The notes under the pieces: model-generated | What the model was told of the DNA's origin: nothing | What the model saw: only the letters and a program-made list of their open reading frames with translations | Database searches by the model: none | Shown: positions 31,776-40,774 of the stretch, piece after piece | Position numbering within the stretch: position 1 is the first letter of the stretch | Layout: every line of letters begins with the position of its first letter | Position numbers and translations under genes: made by a program | Source: Pseudomonadota bacterium | GTDB taxonomy: Bacteria > Pseudomonadota > Gammaproteobacteria > Xanthomonadales > Rhodanobacteraceae | Length of the DNA: 54,526 nucleotides | Assembly: GCA_018241365.1 (NCBI GenBank) | Contig: JAFEDX010000202.1 | Span: 1-54,526 of the forward strand | Reading direction: 5' to 3'

Positions 31776-32651
31776 TCAGAGGATGTACACGAACATGAAA
31801 AGGCACAGCCAGATCACATCCACGAAGTGCCAGTACCACGACACCGCCTCGAATGCGAAGTGGTGCTGCGGCGTGAAGTGTCCGCGCACCACGCGCAACC
31901 ACATCACGCTGAGCATGATGGCACCCAGCGTGACGTGCAGGCCGTGGAAGCCGGTGAGGATGTAGAACGTCGCGCCGTAGATGCCGCTGTGCAGCGTCAT
32001 GTTGAGGTGGACGTAGGATTCCCAGTACTCGTACGCCTGGCAGCACAGGAAGGTCAGGCCGAGCAGGATGGTAAGCCCGAGGAAGCCGATCAGGCGTTTG
32101 CGGTTGCCGGCACGCAATGCGTGGTGCGCAATCGTCACCGTGACGCTGGAGGACAGCAGCAACAGCGTGTTCAGCAGCGGAATGCCCCACGGGGAGCCCA
32201 CGCTGAACGAACCCCCGACCGCCTCGGGCCCGTTGGTCGGCCACGCCGCCGAGAAGCCCTGCCAGATGAACCCGTTGGTCAGCACGCCCTTGTCGCCCAC
32301 GCCGCCCAGCCATGGCACCACGAACGTGCGGATGTAGAACAGGCCGCCGAAGAACGCCGCGAAGAAAAACACCTCGGACATGATGAACCACATCATCCCC
32401 ATCCGGAACGACGCGTCGACCTGGCCGTTGAACCTGCCCTTCATCGATTCGTTGATCACGTTGCCGAACCAGCCGAACATCACGCCGATGATGGTCAGGG
32501 CGCCGATGGTCAGGACAATGTGTCCCGCGGTGTCGTAGCCGTTCAGCCAGGTCGCCGCGCCGACCATGAACAGGAACATGCCGATCGCGATGAAGATCGG
32601 CCAGCGGCTGTCGTGCGGGACGTAATAGACGTTGGCGTCAGGTTGGCTCAT
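31776..32651 (-). CDS. coxC: Cytochrome c oxidase subunit III
   Basis: A 291-residue, seven-helix subunit of the aa3 oxidase, which binds lipids and stabilises the proton path. Characteristic parts are YYVPHDSRWPIFIAIGMF, MWFIMSEVFFFAAFFGGLFY, LLLSSSVTVTIAHHAL, FHGLHVTLGAIML and the end FEAVSWYWHFVDVIWLCLF. It is the last structural subunit gene of the coxB-coxA-(small)-coxC order. Cox11 would normally lie just before it but is missing here. Confidence 0.97.
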   Translation of the reverse strand: MSQPDANVYYVPHDSRWPIFIAIGMFLFMVGAATWLNGYDTAGHIVLTIGALTIIGVMFGWFGNVINESMKGRFNGQVDASFRMGMMWFIMSEVFFFAAFFGGLFYIRTFVVPWLGGVGDKGVLTNGFIWQGFSAAWPTNGPEAVGGSFSVGSPWGIPLLNTLLLLSSSVTVTIAHHALRAGNRKRLIGFLGLTILLGLTFLCCQAYEYWESYVHLNMTLHSGIYGATFYILTGFHGLHVTLGAIMLSVMWLRVVRGHFTPQHHFAFEAVSWYWHFVDVIWLCLFMFVYIL

Positions 32652-32696
32652 GGAGGGGGATTCCGGTCGGTGGCTGGAATGGAGTGTCGGGCTGGT

Positions 32697-32888
32697 TCAG
32701 TGGGCAGGAACCCAGTTGGGGATCCCCACGAAATGTCCCTGCACGAGGCTGGCGATGAAAAACGCGACGACGATCGCGGCGATGATCCACGCGGTACGGC
32801 GCGCGCCGGCTTTGCGGCGCGCCAGTTCATCCGCCCGCTGCTTCGCCTGCTGGTCGTCCGGGTTCGCAATCACGGCTGACATGGCCAT
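32697..32888 (-). CDS. Small single-helix protein between coxA and coxC
   Basis: A 63-residue protein. A charged N-terminus (NPDDQQAKQRADELARRKAGARRT) is followed by one helix (AWIIAAIVVAFFIASLVQG). Its ATG overlaps the coxA stop by one base (TGATG), showing tight translational coupling. Similar small proteins of unknown function sit at this position in other Xanthomonadales, usually before Cox11. It may be an accessory subunit or an assembly peptide; nothing in the sequence decides this. Confidence 0.75.
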   Translation of the reverse strand: MAMSAVIANPDDQQAKQRADELARRKAGARRTAWIIAAIVVAFFIASLVQGHFVGIPNWVPAH

Positions 32889-34498
32889 CAATGCGTCACG
32901 TCGCCGTGCGCGAGCTGGCTGTCATCAATGACCGGTGGCACGGTGAAGCTGTGGTGCGGCGCGGGCGACGGCAGCGTCCATTCCAGCCCGTAGGCGTGTT
33001 CCCACACCCGCGATGTCGCCTTCTGCTTCGAGAAGAATACGCAGTGGATCACCACGCCCACGAAGACCAGCTGGGTCGCGCCGAACCAGAAGCCGCCGAT
33101 CGACGAGACCATGTTCCAATCCGCGAACGCGACGTTGTAATCGGGGATGCGGCGCGGCATGCCGGCAAAGCCCAGGAACTGCTGCGGGAAGAACAGCACG
33201 TTCACCGAGATCACGCTGGACCAGAAGTGCAGCTTGCCCCAGAAGCTGGAGTACATGTTGCCCGACCACTTCGGCAGCCAGTAGTACACCGCACCGATGA
33301 TCGAGAACAACGCGCCGCCCACCAGCACGTAATGGAAGTGCGCGACGATGAAGTAGGTGCCGTAGTACTGGAAGTCCGCCGGCACCAGCGCCATCATCAC
33401 GCCCGAGAAGCCGCCGATCGAGAACAGCACGATGAAGCCGATCGCCCACAGCATCGGCACTTCGAAGCTGAGCGAGCCCTTCCACATCGTGGTGACCCAG
33501 TTGAAGATCTTCACGCCGGTCGGCACCGCGATCAGCATGGTCGAGAACATGAAGAACACTTCGCCGCCGAGCGGCATGCCGACGGTGAACATGTGGTGCG
33601 CCCACACGATGAACGACAGGAACGCGATGCAGGCGATCGCGTACACCATCGCCTTGTAGCCGAACAGCGGCTTGCGCGCGAAGGTCGGCACGATTTCCGA
33701 AATGATCCCGAACGCCGGCAGGATCATGATGTACACCTCGGGATGGCCGAAGAACCAGAACACGTGCTGGTACATCACCGAGTCGCCACCCGCGGCGGCG
33801 TTGAAGAAGTTGGTGCCGAAGAAGCGGTCGAACAGCATCATCGTCACCGCGCCGGCCAGCACCGGCATCACCGCGATCACCAGGAACGAGGTGATCAGCC
33901 ACGACCAGCAGAACATCGGCATCTTCAGCAGGTCGACGCCCGGCGCGCGCATGTTGAGGATGGTGGCGATGATGTTGATCGAACCGAGGATCGAGGAGAT
34001 GCCCATCAGGTGGATCGCGAAGATCATGAAGGCGATGGCTTCACCGCCCTGCAGCACCAGCGGCGGATACATCGTCCAGCCCGCGGCGGGTGCGCCGCCC
34101 GGCATGAAGAAGGTCGAGAGCAACAGGATGAAGGCAAACGGCAGGATCCAGAACGACAGGTTGTTCAAGCGCGGCAGCGCCATGTCCGGCGCGCCGACCT
34201 GCATCGGGATCATCCAGTTGGCGAGGCCGACGAACGACGGCATGATCACGCCGAAGATCATCACCAGCCCGTGCATCGAGGTGAGTTCGTTGAAGAAGTA
34301 GGGCTGCATCAGCTGCATGCCCGGCTCGAACAACTCGGCGCGGATCAGCATCGCCATGCTGCCGCCCACGAACAGCATCAGGAACGAGAACGACAGGTAC
34401 AGCGTGCCGATGTCCTTGTGGTTGGTGGACATGAACCAGCGCTCGAACCAGCTCTGGTGGTGTTCTTCGTAGTGGACGGCTTGCGCTGTGCTGGACAT
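32888..34498 (-). CDS. coxA: Cytochrome c oxidase subunit I (aa3 type)
   Basis: A 536-residue, twelve-helix catalytic subunit holding heme a, heme a3 and CuB. Ligand and channel motifs can be read: FFNELTSMHGLVMIFG (heme a His), FWFFGHPEVYIMILPAFG (CuB His and the cross-linked Tyr), VWAHHMFTVGM (two CuB His) and IVAHFHYVLVGG (heme a3 and heme a His). The GHPEVY and YV pattern place it in the A-type, with D and K channels likely. The ATG lies 64 bp after coxB. Heme A for it is made by the cyoE and ctaA genes in the same region. Confidence 0.98.
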   Translation of the reverse strand: MSSTAQAVHYEEHHQSWFERWFMSTNHKDIGTLYLSFSFLMLFVGGSMAMLIRAELFEPGMQLMQPYFFNELTSMHGLVMIFGVIMPSFVGLANWMIPMQVGAPDMALPRLNNLSFWILPFAFILLLSTFFMPGGAPAAGWTMYPPLVLQGGEAIAFMIFAIHLMGISSILGSINIIATILNMRAPGVDLLKMPMFCWSWLITSFLVIAVMPVLAGAVTMMLFDRFFGTNFFNAAAGGDSVMYQHVFWFFGHPEVYIMILPAFGIISEIVPTFARKPLFGYKAMVYAIACIAFLSFIVWAHHMFTVGMPLGGEVFFMFSTMLIAVPTGVKIFNWVTTMWKGSLSFEVPMLWAIGFIVLFSIGGFSGVMMALVPADFQYYGTYFIVAHFHYVLVGGALFSIIGAVYYWLPKWSGNMYSSFWGKLHFWSSVISVNVLFFPQQFLGFAGMPRRIPDYNVAFADWNMVSSIGGFWFGATQLVFVGVVIHCVFFSKQKATSRVWEHAYGLEWTLPSPAPHHSFTVPPVIDDSQLAHGDVTH

Positions 34499-34562
34499 GG
34501 TGCGGATCCTCTGGAATGCCTTGTGCTGCGTGAACTGCGACTGGACGAACGCCGGGTGCGGA

Positions 34563-35498
34563 TCAACCCTTGGCCGGTTCCGGCCCGGACTTCTGCGGCG
34601 TCACCTCGGCGGTGCGTGCGGCCTTATCGAGCGCAGCCGGATTCTCCCGGGCAGCCAGCCATGCGTTGAACTGGTCCCTGGGCAGCACCTTCACCACGAT
34701 CGGCATCGCGCTGTGGTCCTGGCCGCACAACACGTAACACTGGCCGCGGTAGATGCCGGGCTGGTCCACCTTGGCCCAGGCGTCGTTCATGATGCCCGGC
34801 AGCGCATCGCGCTTGGCGGCGAAGTCGGGCACCCACCAGCCGTGGATCACGTCATCGGCGGTGATCAGGAAACGCACCTTGACCCCGGCCGGGATCACCA
34901 GCGGCTCGGTCACGTCGAGCAGGTAGTCGTGGTAGCCGGTCTGCTTGTCCACCACGCTCCACGGGCTGATGCCGGAATCCAGCTGGCGGGCGCGGTTGCT
35001 GTCCCAGCCCAGGCGCGACCAGATGGTCGGCACCTTGGTGACCGGCTTGCCGTCGTAGCTGATGTAGTCGTAGCGCCACAGCCACTGGTAACCGGTGACC
35101 TTGACGGTCATCTCGGCGTCGGTGGCGTTGTACATGTTGCGGGTGATGATGGTCGCAGGCGTGGCCAAGCCGATCAGGATCAGCACCGGTACCAGCGTCC
35201 AGGCGAATTCCATCTTGGTGTTGTGGGTCCAGGTCGCGGCCACCGCGCCCTTGGATTTGCGGAACCGGAAGATCGCGATGAACATCGCGCCGAACACCAC
35301 GATGCCCAGCACCACGCACACCCATAGTGCAGCCATGTGCAGATCCCAGATTTCGTGCGAAATCGGGGTCACGCCCTTGGGCAGGTTCATCTGCCACGGC
35401 ACCGGATTGGCGGCGGCAGTCATCGATACCAGCAAGGTGCCCAAGGCGGCAATCGCCCCCGTGACCCGCCGCATGCAGTTGCTGGAACTCATTGTCAT
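34563..35498 (-). CDS. coxB: Cytochrome c oxidase subunit II
   Basis: A 311-residue subunit with the CuA electron-entry site. It has a signal segment (TGAIAALGTLLVSMTAAA), two helices (WVCVVLGIVVFGAMFIAIF and WTLVPVLILIGLATPATII) and a cupredoxin domain. CuA ligands are in YRGQCYVLCGQDHSAMPI (C-x3-C-x3-H-x2-M), plus the earlier DDVIHGWWVP. No fused heme c domain is seen, so an external cytochrome c is the donor. The C-terminal 40 residues are an Ala/Lys/Pro-rich tail. The start is the ATG after AAGGGTGCA. First gene of the oxidase operon. Confidence 0.97.
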   Translation of the reverse strand: MTMSSSNCMRRVTGAIAALGTLLVSMTAAANPVPWQMNLPKGVTPISHEIWDLHMAALWVCVVLGIVVFGAMFIAIFRFRKSKGAVAATWTHNTKMEFAWTLVPVLILIGLATPATIITRNMYNATDAEMTVKVTGYQWLWRYDYISYDGKPVTKVPTIWSRLGWDSNRARQLDSGISPWSVVDKQTGYHDYLLDVTEPLVIPAGVKVRFLITADDVIHGWWVPDFAAKRDALPGIMNDAWAKVDQPGIYRGQCYVLCGQDHSAMPIVVKVLPRDQFNAWLAARENPAALDKAARTAEVTPQKSGPEPAKG

Positions 35499-35650
35499 TG
35501 CACCCTTGGGAAGAATTGAATTACCTGACACGTCCGGCCCCATGTTCATGGAGTCCTGCCCTCGACACCCGTCAAACCGCAGCCTTGCATCGGTTTGACC
35601 ATCCCGTCGCCTCGAAGAGGCCGACCGCAAGTTCGAATCCTTGCACCCTT

Positions 35651-36145
35651 TCAGCTTTCCCGCCAGCCGCTGCGGCCGGACAACAGGGTTTTCAGCCAGC
35701 GCGACAACTGCATCCGTTCGTCGTCACCCAGGCAAGCCCCCACTTCCTGTGCACGCCCGTGTGCGGTCAACACCACGTGCCGGTGGCCATCGCCGCGTTC
35801 CAGCACCTGCACCCGCGTCCATGCCGCGGGAAACGTACTTGCGGCACGCCCCCTCGCCGGCAGCTGCTCGATCCGGACATGGTCCGTATCCAGCGTGATG
35901 CGTTCCTTGCGGTCGCCGCTCCGCCATACCAGCCGGAACGCGATCGCCACGACCGGAATCTCGATCAGCGTGAACATCGGCGCGAATACGTCGCCCCCCC
36001 ACGCCGCCAGCCCCGCCACCAGCAGGGCCGCGATGCACACTTCCCACACCAGCCGGCGAACCTGCTCGCGACTGAGCGCCCTGTTGGGCGCCAGCAGCAG
36101 CGTCACCTGCCCGGCTTCGGCAACCACCGGAAGACGTGTGATCAT
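35651..36145 (-). CDS. DUF2244 membrane protein
   Basis: A 164-residue protein of the DUF2244 family, common beside oxidase genes. Two close helices lie at about 35-80 (VCIAALLVAGLAAWGGDVFAP and IPVVAIAFRLVW). LLAPNRALSREQVRRLV precedes them and a cytoplasmic domain follows (ITLDTDHVRIEQL, WTRVQVLERGDGHRHVVLTAHG, GACLGDDERMQLSRWLKTLL). Function unknown. The start is uncertain between ATGs at 36145 and 36151. It lies upstream of coxB on the same strand and diverges from putA, with about 150 bp holding both promoters. Confidence 0.85.
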   Translation of the reverse strand: MITRLPVVAEAGQVTLLLAPNRALSREQVRRLVWEVCIAALLVAGLAAWGGDVFAPMFTLIEIPVVAIAFRLVWRSGDRKERITLDTDHVRIEQLPARGRAASTFPAAWTRVQVLERGDGHRHVVLTAHGRAQEVGACLGDDERMQLSRWLKTLLSGRSGWRES

Positions 36146-36298
36146 GAACATTCGCGATGCCGTATTGACGATGATCATAAGGCCGAAGGATCGTCGCGGC
36201 AAGAATAGGCGCCCGGCCACGCAGGGCCTATGCCGCGCATCATTGGCGCTGCGCGTGACGCGACGTACAATGGGCGGTCAAGTCGCGAGTCATCCCGG

Positions 36299-39200
36299 AT
36301 GGCTGAAATCCTTTCCCCCGAATTGCCCCCGTCATCGGGGGCAGCACGTGCGCGCATCACCGCCGCGTGGAGTGGTGACGAATCCGAAGTCGTCGCGGCG
36401 CGCCTCGCCGAAGCCACGCTGCCCGCGAACGCAAGCGAAGCCGTCGTCGCACAGGCCGCTGCGCTGGTGTCGCGGGTGCGCGAGCGCACCAGCGACCAGA
36501 GTGCGGTCGAATCCTTCATGCGCCAGTACGACCTTTCCAGCGAGGAAGGCGTGCTGCTGATGTGCGTCGCGGAAGCCCTGCTGCGCATCCCCGACAGCAC
36601 CACCGCCGACAAGTTGATCCGCGACAAGCTCGGCGACGCCGACTGGAAGAAGCACCTCGGCGCCAGCGACTCGCTGTTCGTGAATGCGTCCACCTGGGGC
36701 CTGATGCTCACCGGCCACATCGTGAACCTCAGCGCGCCCACCCGCGCCGACGCGGCCAACGCCTTCCAGCGCCTGATCGCACGCACCGGAGAACCCGTCA
36801 TCCGTCTCGCGGTGCGCCAGGCGATGCGCATCATGGGCCATCAGTTCGTGATGGGCCGCACCATCGACGAAGCCCTCGACCGTTCGGCCAAGGGCGACAA
36901 CGCGAACTACCGCTACTCCTACGACATGCTGGGCGAGGCCGCGTTCACCGCGCCCGACGCCGCGCGTTACAAGCAGGCCTACCACGACGCGATCCTCGCA
37001 CTGGGCGCGCGCGGCCCCTTCAAGAGCGTGCTGGATGCACCCTCCATTTCCGTGAAACTGTCGGCGCTGCACCCGCGCTACGAAGTCGCCAAGCGCGCAC
37101 GCGTGCACGCCGAACTCACGCCGATCGTGCTGGAACTCGCGCAGCTTGCCAAGGCGCAGGGCATCGCACTGACCATCGACGCCGAGGAAGCCGACCGCCT
37201 GGAGCTGTCGCTGGACGTGATGGAAGCGGTGTTCACGCACCCGTCGCTGGAAGGCTGGAACGGCTTCGGCCTCGCGGTGCAGGCGTATTCCAAGCGCACG
37301 CCATACGTCATCGAGTGGCTGATCGAAACCGCCAGGGCCCACCAGCGCCGCTGGTGCACGCGCCTGGTCAAGGGCGCGTACTGGGACGCCGAAATCAAGC
37401 GCGCGCAGGAGGTCGGGCTGTCGGGCTACCCGTTGTTCACGCGCAAGGCCAACACCGACGTGTCCTACCTCGCCAACGCGCGGCGCCTGCTGGACGCCGG
37501 CCCGGACGTGATCTATCCGCAATTCGCGACCCACAACGCGCACACCATCGCAGCGATCCACCATCTGGCAAATGGCCGTCCATTCGAATTCCAGCGCCTG
37601 CACGGCATGGGCGCGGATTTGTATGCGGAAGTGGTCGGCCCCGAGCACTGGAACGTGCCGTGCCGCGTGTACGCGCCGTGCGGCAGCCATGAAGACCTGT
37701 TGCCGTACCTGGTGCGCCGCCTGCTGGAAAACGGCGCCAACACCAGCTTCGTCAACCGCATCAGCGACGAGAAACTGCCGATCCACGAGCTGGTGGCTGA
37801 TCCCTGCGCGGAAGTGCGCGCGTTCGGCGCGGCACACGGCGGCCACTACCAGCACCCGCGCATTCCGTTGCCGATCGACCTGTACGGAACCTTGAGGAAG
37901 AATTCGATGGGCGTCAATCTTGGCAATGACGATGAACTGAAGGCCCTCGCCGCGGCGGTCAACGCCAAGCGCGGCCCGTGGCAGGCGGCACCGCTGGTGC
38001 CCGGAGCCGAGACCGGCGAAGCACCGCGCGACATCACCAGCCCGGCCGATCGCCGGGTCGTGGTCGGGCAGTCGCGCAATGCCGATGCGCCCACCATTTT
38101 GAAAGCGCTGGACAATGCCGTCGCTGCGCAGCCTGCGTGGGACAACACCCCCGCCGACCAGCGCGCGACGATCCTGGAACGCGCCGCGGACCTGCTGGAG
38201 GCGAACCGCGGCGAGCTGATCGCGCTGTGCGTGCGCGAGGCCGGCAAGACCATCCCCGCCGCCATCGGCGAAGTGCGTGAGGCCGCGGACATGTGCCGCT
38301 ACTACGCGGCGATGGCGCGCAAGCTGTTCGGCAAACCCGAGGACCTGCCCGGCCCGACCGGCGAATCCAATCAGCTCTACCTGCGCGGCCGCGGCGTGTT
38401 CGTGTGCATCAGCCCGTGGAACTTCCCGCTTGCGATCTTCACCGGCCAGGTGGCCGCCGGCCTCGCCGCCGGCAACAGCGTGATCGCCAAGCCCGCCGAA
38501 CCGACGACGCTGATCGGCTGCATGGCGGTGAAGCTGCTGCACCAGGCCGGCGTGCCCGAGAAGGTGCTGCAGTACGTGCCGTGCCGCGGCTCGGTGATCG
38601 GCAAAACTCTTTTGACGCGCGATGAAATCGCCGGCGTGTGCTTCACGGGTTCGACGGAAACCGCATGGACCATCAACCGCACGCTGGCCGCGCGCAACGC
38701 GCCCATCGCCGCGCTGATCGCCGAAACCGGCGGCCAGAACGCGCTGATCGCCGATTCGTCCGCGCTGCCCGAACAACTGGTCAAGGACGTGATGACCAGC
38801 GCGTTCGATTCCGCCGGCCAGCGCTGCTCGGCCGCGCGCGTGCTGTTCGTGCAGGAAGACATCGCCGACCACGTGATCGAAATGCTGAAGGGTGCGATGG
38901 ACGAGCTGAAGGTCGGCGACCCGGCGCTGCTTTCGACCGACGTCGGCCCGGTGATCGACCAGCCGTCCTGTGCCTCGCTGGAAGAACACGCCGAGGTGAT
39001 GCGCGGCTCGGCCAAGCTGATCAACATGGCGAAACTGCCCGCAGACGCCGAGCACGGCACCTTCTTCGCGCCGCGCGCGTATGAAATTCCGTCGATCAAA
39101 TTGCTGACCCGCGAAGTGTTCGGCCCCGCGTTGCACGTGGTGCGCTGGAAAGCCGACGAGCTCGATCAGGTCATCGACGCCATCAACGCCACCGGTTTCG

Positions 39201-39463
39201 GCCTGACGCTGGGCATCCACAGCCGCATCGACGAAACCGTCGAGCACATCCGCCAGCGCGCGAAGGTCGGCAACACCTACGTCAACCGCAACCAGATCGG
39301 CGCGGTGGTCGGCGTGCAACCGTTCGGCGGCGAAAACCTGTCCGGCACCGGCCCCAAGGCCGGCGGTCCGCACTACCTGCTGCGCTTCGCGACCGAACGC
39401 ACCTTCACGGTCAACACCACCGCCGCGGGCGGCAATGCTTCGTTGCTGACGCTGCAGGACTGA
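36299..39463 (+). CDS. putA: Bifunctional proline dehydrogenase / delta-1-pyrroline-5-carboxylate dehydrogenase PutA
   Basis: A 1054-residue enzyme that oxidises proline to glutamate. The proline dehydrogenase barrel (about 80-480) shows SISVKLSALHPRYE, RLVKGAYWDAEIKRAQ, YPQFATHNAHT and RVYAPCGSHEDLLPYLVRRLLENGANTSFV for FAD. The aldehyde dehydrogenase half (about 530-1000) has CISPWNFPLAIFTGQ, ETGGQNALI (Glu), and the catalytic Cys in SAGQRCSAARVL. There is no N-terminal ribbon-helix-helix, so unlike the E. coli protein it should not repress its own gene. The start is supported by alignment; its ribosome site is weak. Confidence 0.96.
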   Translation: MAEILSPELPPSSGAARARITAAWSGDESEVVAARLAEATLPANASEAVVAQAAALVSRVRERTSDQSAVESFMRQYDLSSEEGVLLMCVAEALLRIPDSTTADKLIRDKLGDADWKKHLGASDSLFVNASTWGLMLTGHIVNLSAPTRADAANAFQRLIARTGEPVIRLAVRQAMRIMGHQFVMGRTIDEALDRSAKGDNANYRYSYDMLGEAAFTAPDAARYKQAYHDAILALGARGPFKSVLDAPSISVKLSALHPRYEVAKRARVHAELTPIVLELAQLAKAQGIALTIDAEEADRLELSLDVMEAVFTHPSLEGWNGFGLAVQAYSKRTPYVIEWLIETARAHQRRWCTRLVKGAYWDAEIKRAQEVGLSGYPLFTRKANTDVSYLANARRLLDAGPDVIYPQFATHNAHTIAAIHHLANGRPFEFQRLHGMGADLYAEVVGPEHWNVPCRVYAPCGSHEDLLPYLVRRLLENGANTSFVNRISDEKLPIHELVADPCAEVRAFGAAHGGHYQHPRIPLPIDLYGTLRKNSMGVNLGNDDELKALAAAVNAKRGPWQAAPLVPGAETGEAPRDITSPADRRVVVGQSRNADAPTILKALDNAVAAQPAWDNTPADQRATILERAADLLEANRGELIALCVREAGKTIPAAIGEVREAADMCRYYAAMARKLFGKPEDLPGPTGESNQLYLRGRGVFVCISPWNFPLAIFTGQVAAGLAAGNSVIAKPAEPTTLIGCMAVKLLHQAGVPEKVLQYVPCRGSVIGKTLLTRDEIAGVCFTGSTETAWTINRTLAARNAPIAALIAETGGQNALIADSSALPEQLVKDVMTSAFDSAGQRCSAARVLFVQEDIADHVIEMLKGAMDELKVGDPALLSTDVGPVIDQPSCASLEEHAEVMRGSAKLINMAKLPADAEHGTFFAPRAYEIPSIKLLTREVFGPALHVVRWKADELDQVIDAINATGFGLTLGIHSRIDETVEHIRQRAKVGNTYVNRNQIGAVVGVQPFGGENLSGTGPKAGGPHYLLRFATERTFTVNTTAAGGNASLLTLQD

Positions 39464-39476
39464 TCCGAAGCCGCAG

Positions 39477-40694
39477 TCACACCGAACGCGTCGCCACCAC
39501 CGGCGGCACCGCCGCGGCGCGCATGGCTGGCCCCAGCACGGCCAATTGCCCGAGCAGCCACAACGCCACCGCGCTGACCGGCAGGTACCACAGCGGCAGG
39601 CGCGGCAGCTCGTAGTGCTGCATCAGCAACAGATTCAGGCCGACGGCCAGCAGCACTCCCGCTACCACGCCAACAGTGATGATCAGGAAATTCTCGGTCT
39701 GGAAATAACGCAGGATGTCAACACGCCGTGCTCCCAGCGCACGGCGAATGCCGATGCTGCGTGTGCGTTGCTGCACCCAGAAGTTCGCGAGCCCGGCGAT
39801 CCCGAGCGCGGCGACGAACAGCAAGCCGAACGCCGAGGCGATCAGCATACCGATCATCGTCCGATCGCTCTGGAAATACTTCGCGCGAAGTTGCTGAAAA
39901 GTCTGGCCATGACGCACCACACGGTTGGCATCGATGCGGTACAACACCGCTTTGGCCTGCTGCAGCACGCGACTGCGATCGGACGGCCGGGTGCGCAAGA
40001 CATAGGTCACGTCACTGGTATCCGGCAGCATCGGCAGCAGCATGCTGAAATCGTTGTCGTCGCCTGTCCCGACATTCGGCCGCGCCAGGTGCGCCACCAC
40101 GCCGACGACGCGGATGGGATTCGGCGTGGTATAGATCGACTTGCCAAGCGGGTCCTGATGTGGAAACAAGCGCGCCGCAAGCGCCTCGGTGATGACCGCG
40201 GAAGGAACGCGATTGAGGCCGTCGTAGCCGTTCTTGCTGTCCTCGGGAATGTACTGGTCGGGCTGCAAATCCTGCCCCGCAACCAGCTTCAGGCCCAGCG
40301 TCTGCAATTCGTCCGGCGTGCCGTTGAACACGCTCACCGAAGCGATGTTGTGTTGCGGGTCAATCCCCACGCCATTGGTCCAGTTGTTGCCGTTGAAAGG
40401 CAACGCATCGACGGCAGCCGCCGACTCCACGCCCGGAATCATGCGCAATGCCGCGAGATCAGCCTTGTGCGCCGCGACCTGGTTCGCGTTCTGGTCCAGA
40501 TTGAAGCTCTGGATCGTCACCAACTCATCCTCGGCAACGCCACTTGGCAGGCTCATGCCGACAACACGTTGCTGGAGCATGAAGGCGACATTGCAGACGA
40601 TCGCGCAAGTCAGCGCGACCAGCGCGGCCAGCAGCCCCGCGACCAGTTTGTGCCGGCGCAGGGTGGCAAGGATGGGCTGAAATTCCATGAGCAT
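39477..40694 (-). CDS. MacB/FtsX-like ABC transporter permease
   Basis: A 405-residue permease with a first helix (LVAGLLAALVALTCAIVCNVAFML), a large periplasmic MacB-type domain (about 45-270, with SAAAVDALPFNG and LGKSIYTTPNPIRVVGVVAHL) and three C-terminal helices. The FtsX loop QQRTRSIGIRRALGARRVDILRYF, which couples to the ATPase, is intact. The start ATG follows GGAGGTACCGAG. A second permease gene lies just upstream on the same strand, but it is broken by a stop codon. No ATPase or membrane-fusion gene is present, so the partner must be encoded elsewhere, if it exists. It converges with putA. Confidence 0.85.
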   Translation of the reverse strand: MLMEFQPILATLRRHKLVAGLLAALVALTCAIVCNVAFMLQQRVVGMSLPSGVAEDELVTIQSFNLDQNANQVAAHKADLAALRMIPGVESAAAVDALPFNGNNWTNGVGIDPQHNIASVSVFNGTPDELQTLGLKLVAGQDLQPDQYIPEDSKNGYDGLNRVPSAVITEALAARLFPHQDPLGKSIYTTPNPIRVVGVVAHLARPNVGTGDDNDFSMLLPMLPDTSDVTYVLRTRPSDRSRVLQQAKAVLYRIDANRVVRHGQTFQQLRAKYFQSDRTMIGMLIASAFGLLFVAALGIAGLANFWVQQRTRSIGIRRALGARRVDILRYFQTENFLIITVGVVAGVLLAVGLNLLLMQHYELPRLPLWYLPVSAVALWLLGQLAVLGPAMRAAAVPPVVATRSV

Positions 40695-40718
40695 CTCGGT
40701 ACCTCCTGAATTGCGTCC

Positions 40719-40774
40719 GTAAGAGCAGCGGTAGCCGCGACCGCAGTTGCGGTCGGGCCTTCCGGCCCTCCTAC
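40719..40774 (+). repeat. REP-like palindromic repeat, copy 3
   Basis: Runs from GTAAGAG to CTCCTAC, with inner pairs CGCGACCGCAGTTGCGGTCG and GGGCCTTCCGGCCC. It is a diverged relative of copies 1 and 2, sharing the TCCTACAAA end. It sits between the two permease genes and its right end forms the TAG stop of the upstream one. Confidence 0.8.

Noticed and set aside
36332-39373. 1013-codon open minus-strand frame opposite putA
   Set aside because: Same mirror effect of GC-rich coding DNA; putA has all catalytic motifs on the other strand.
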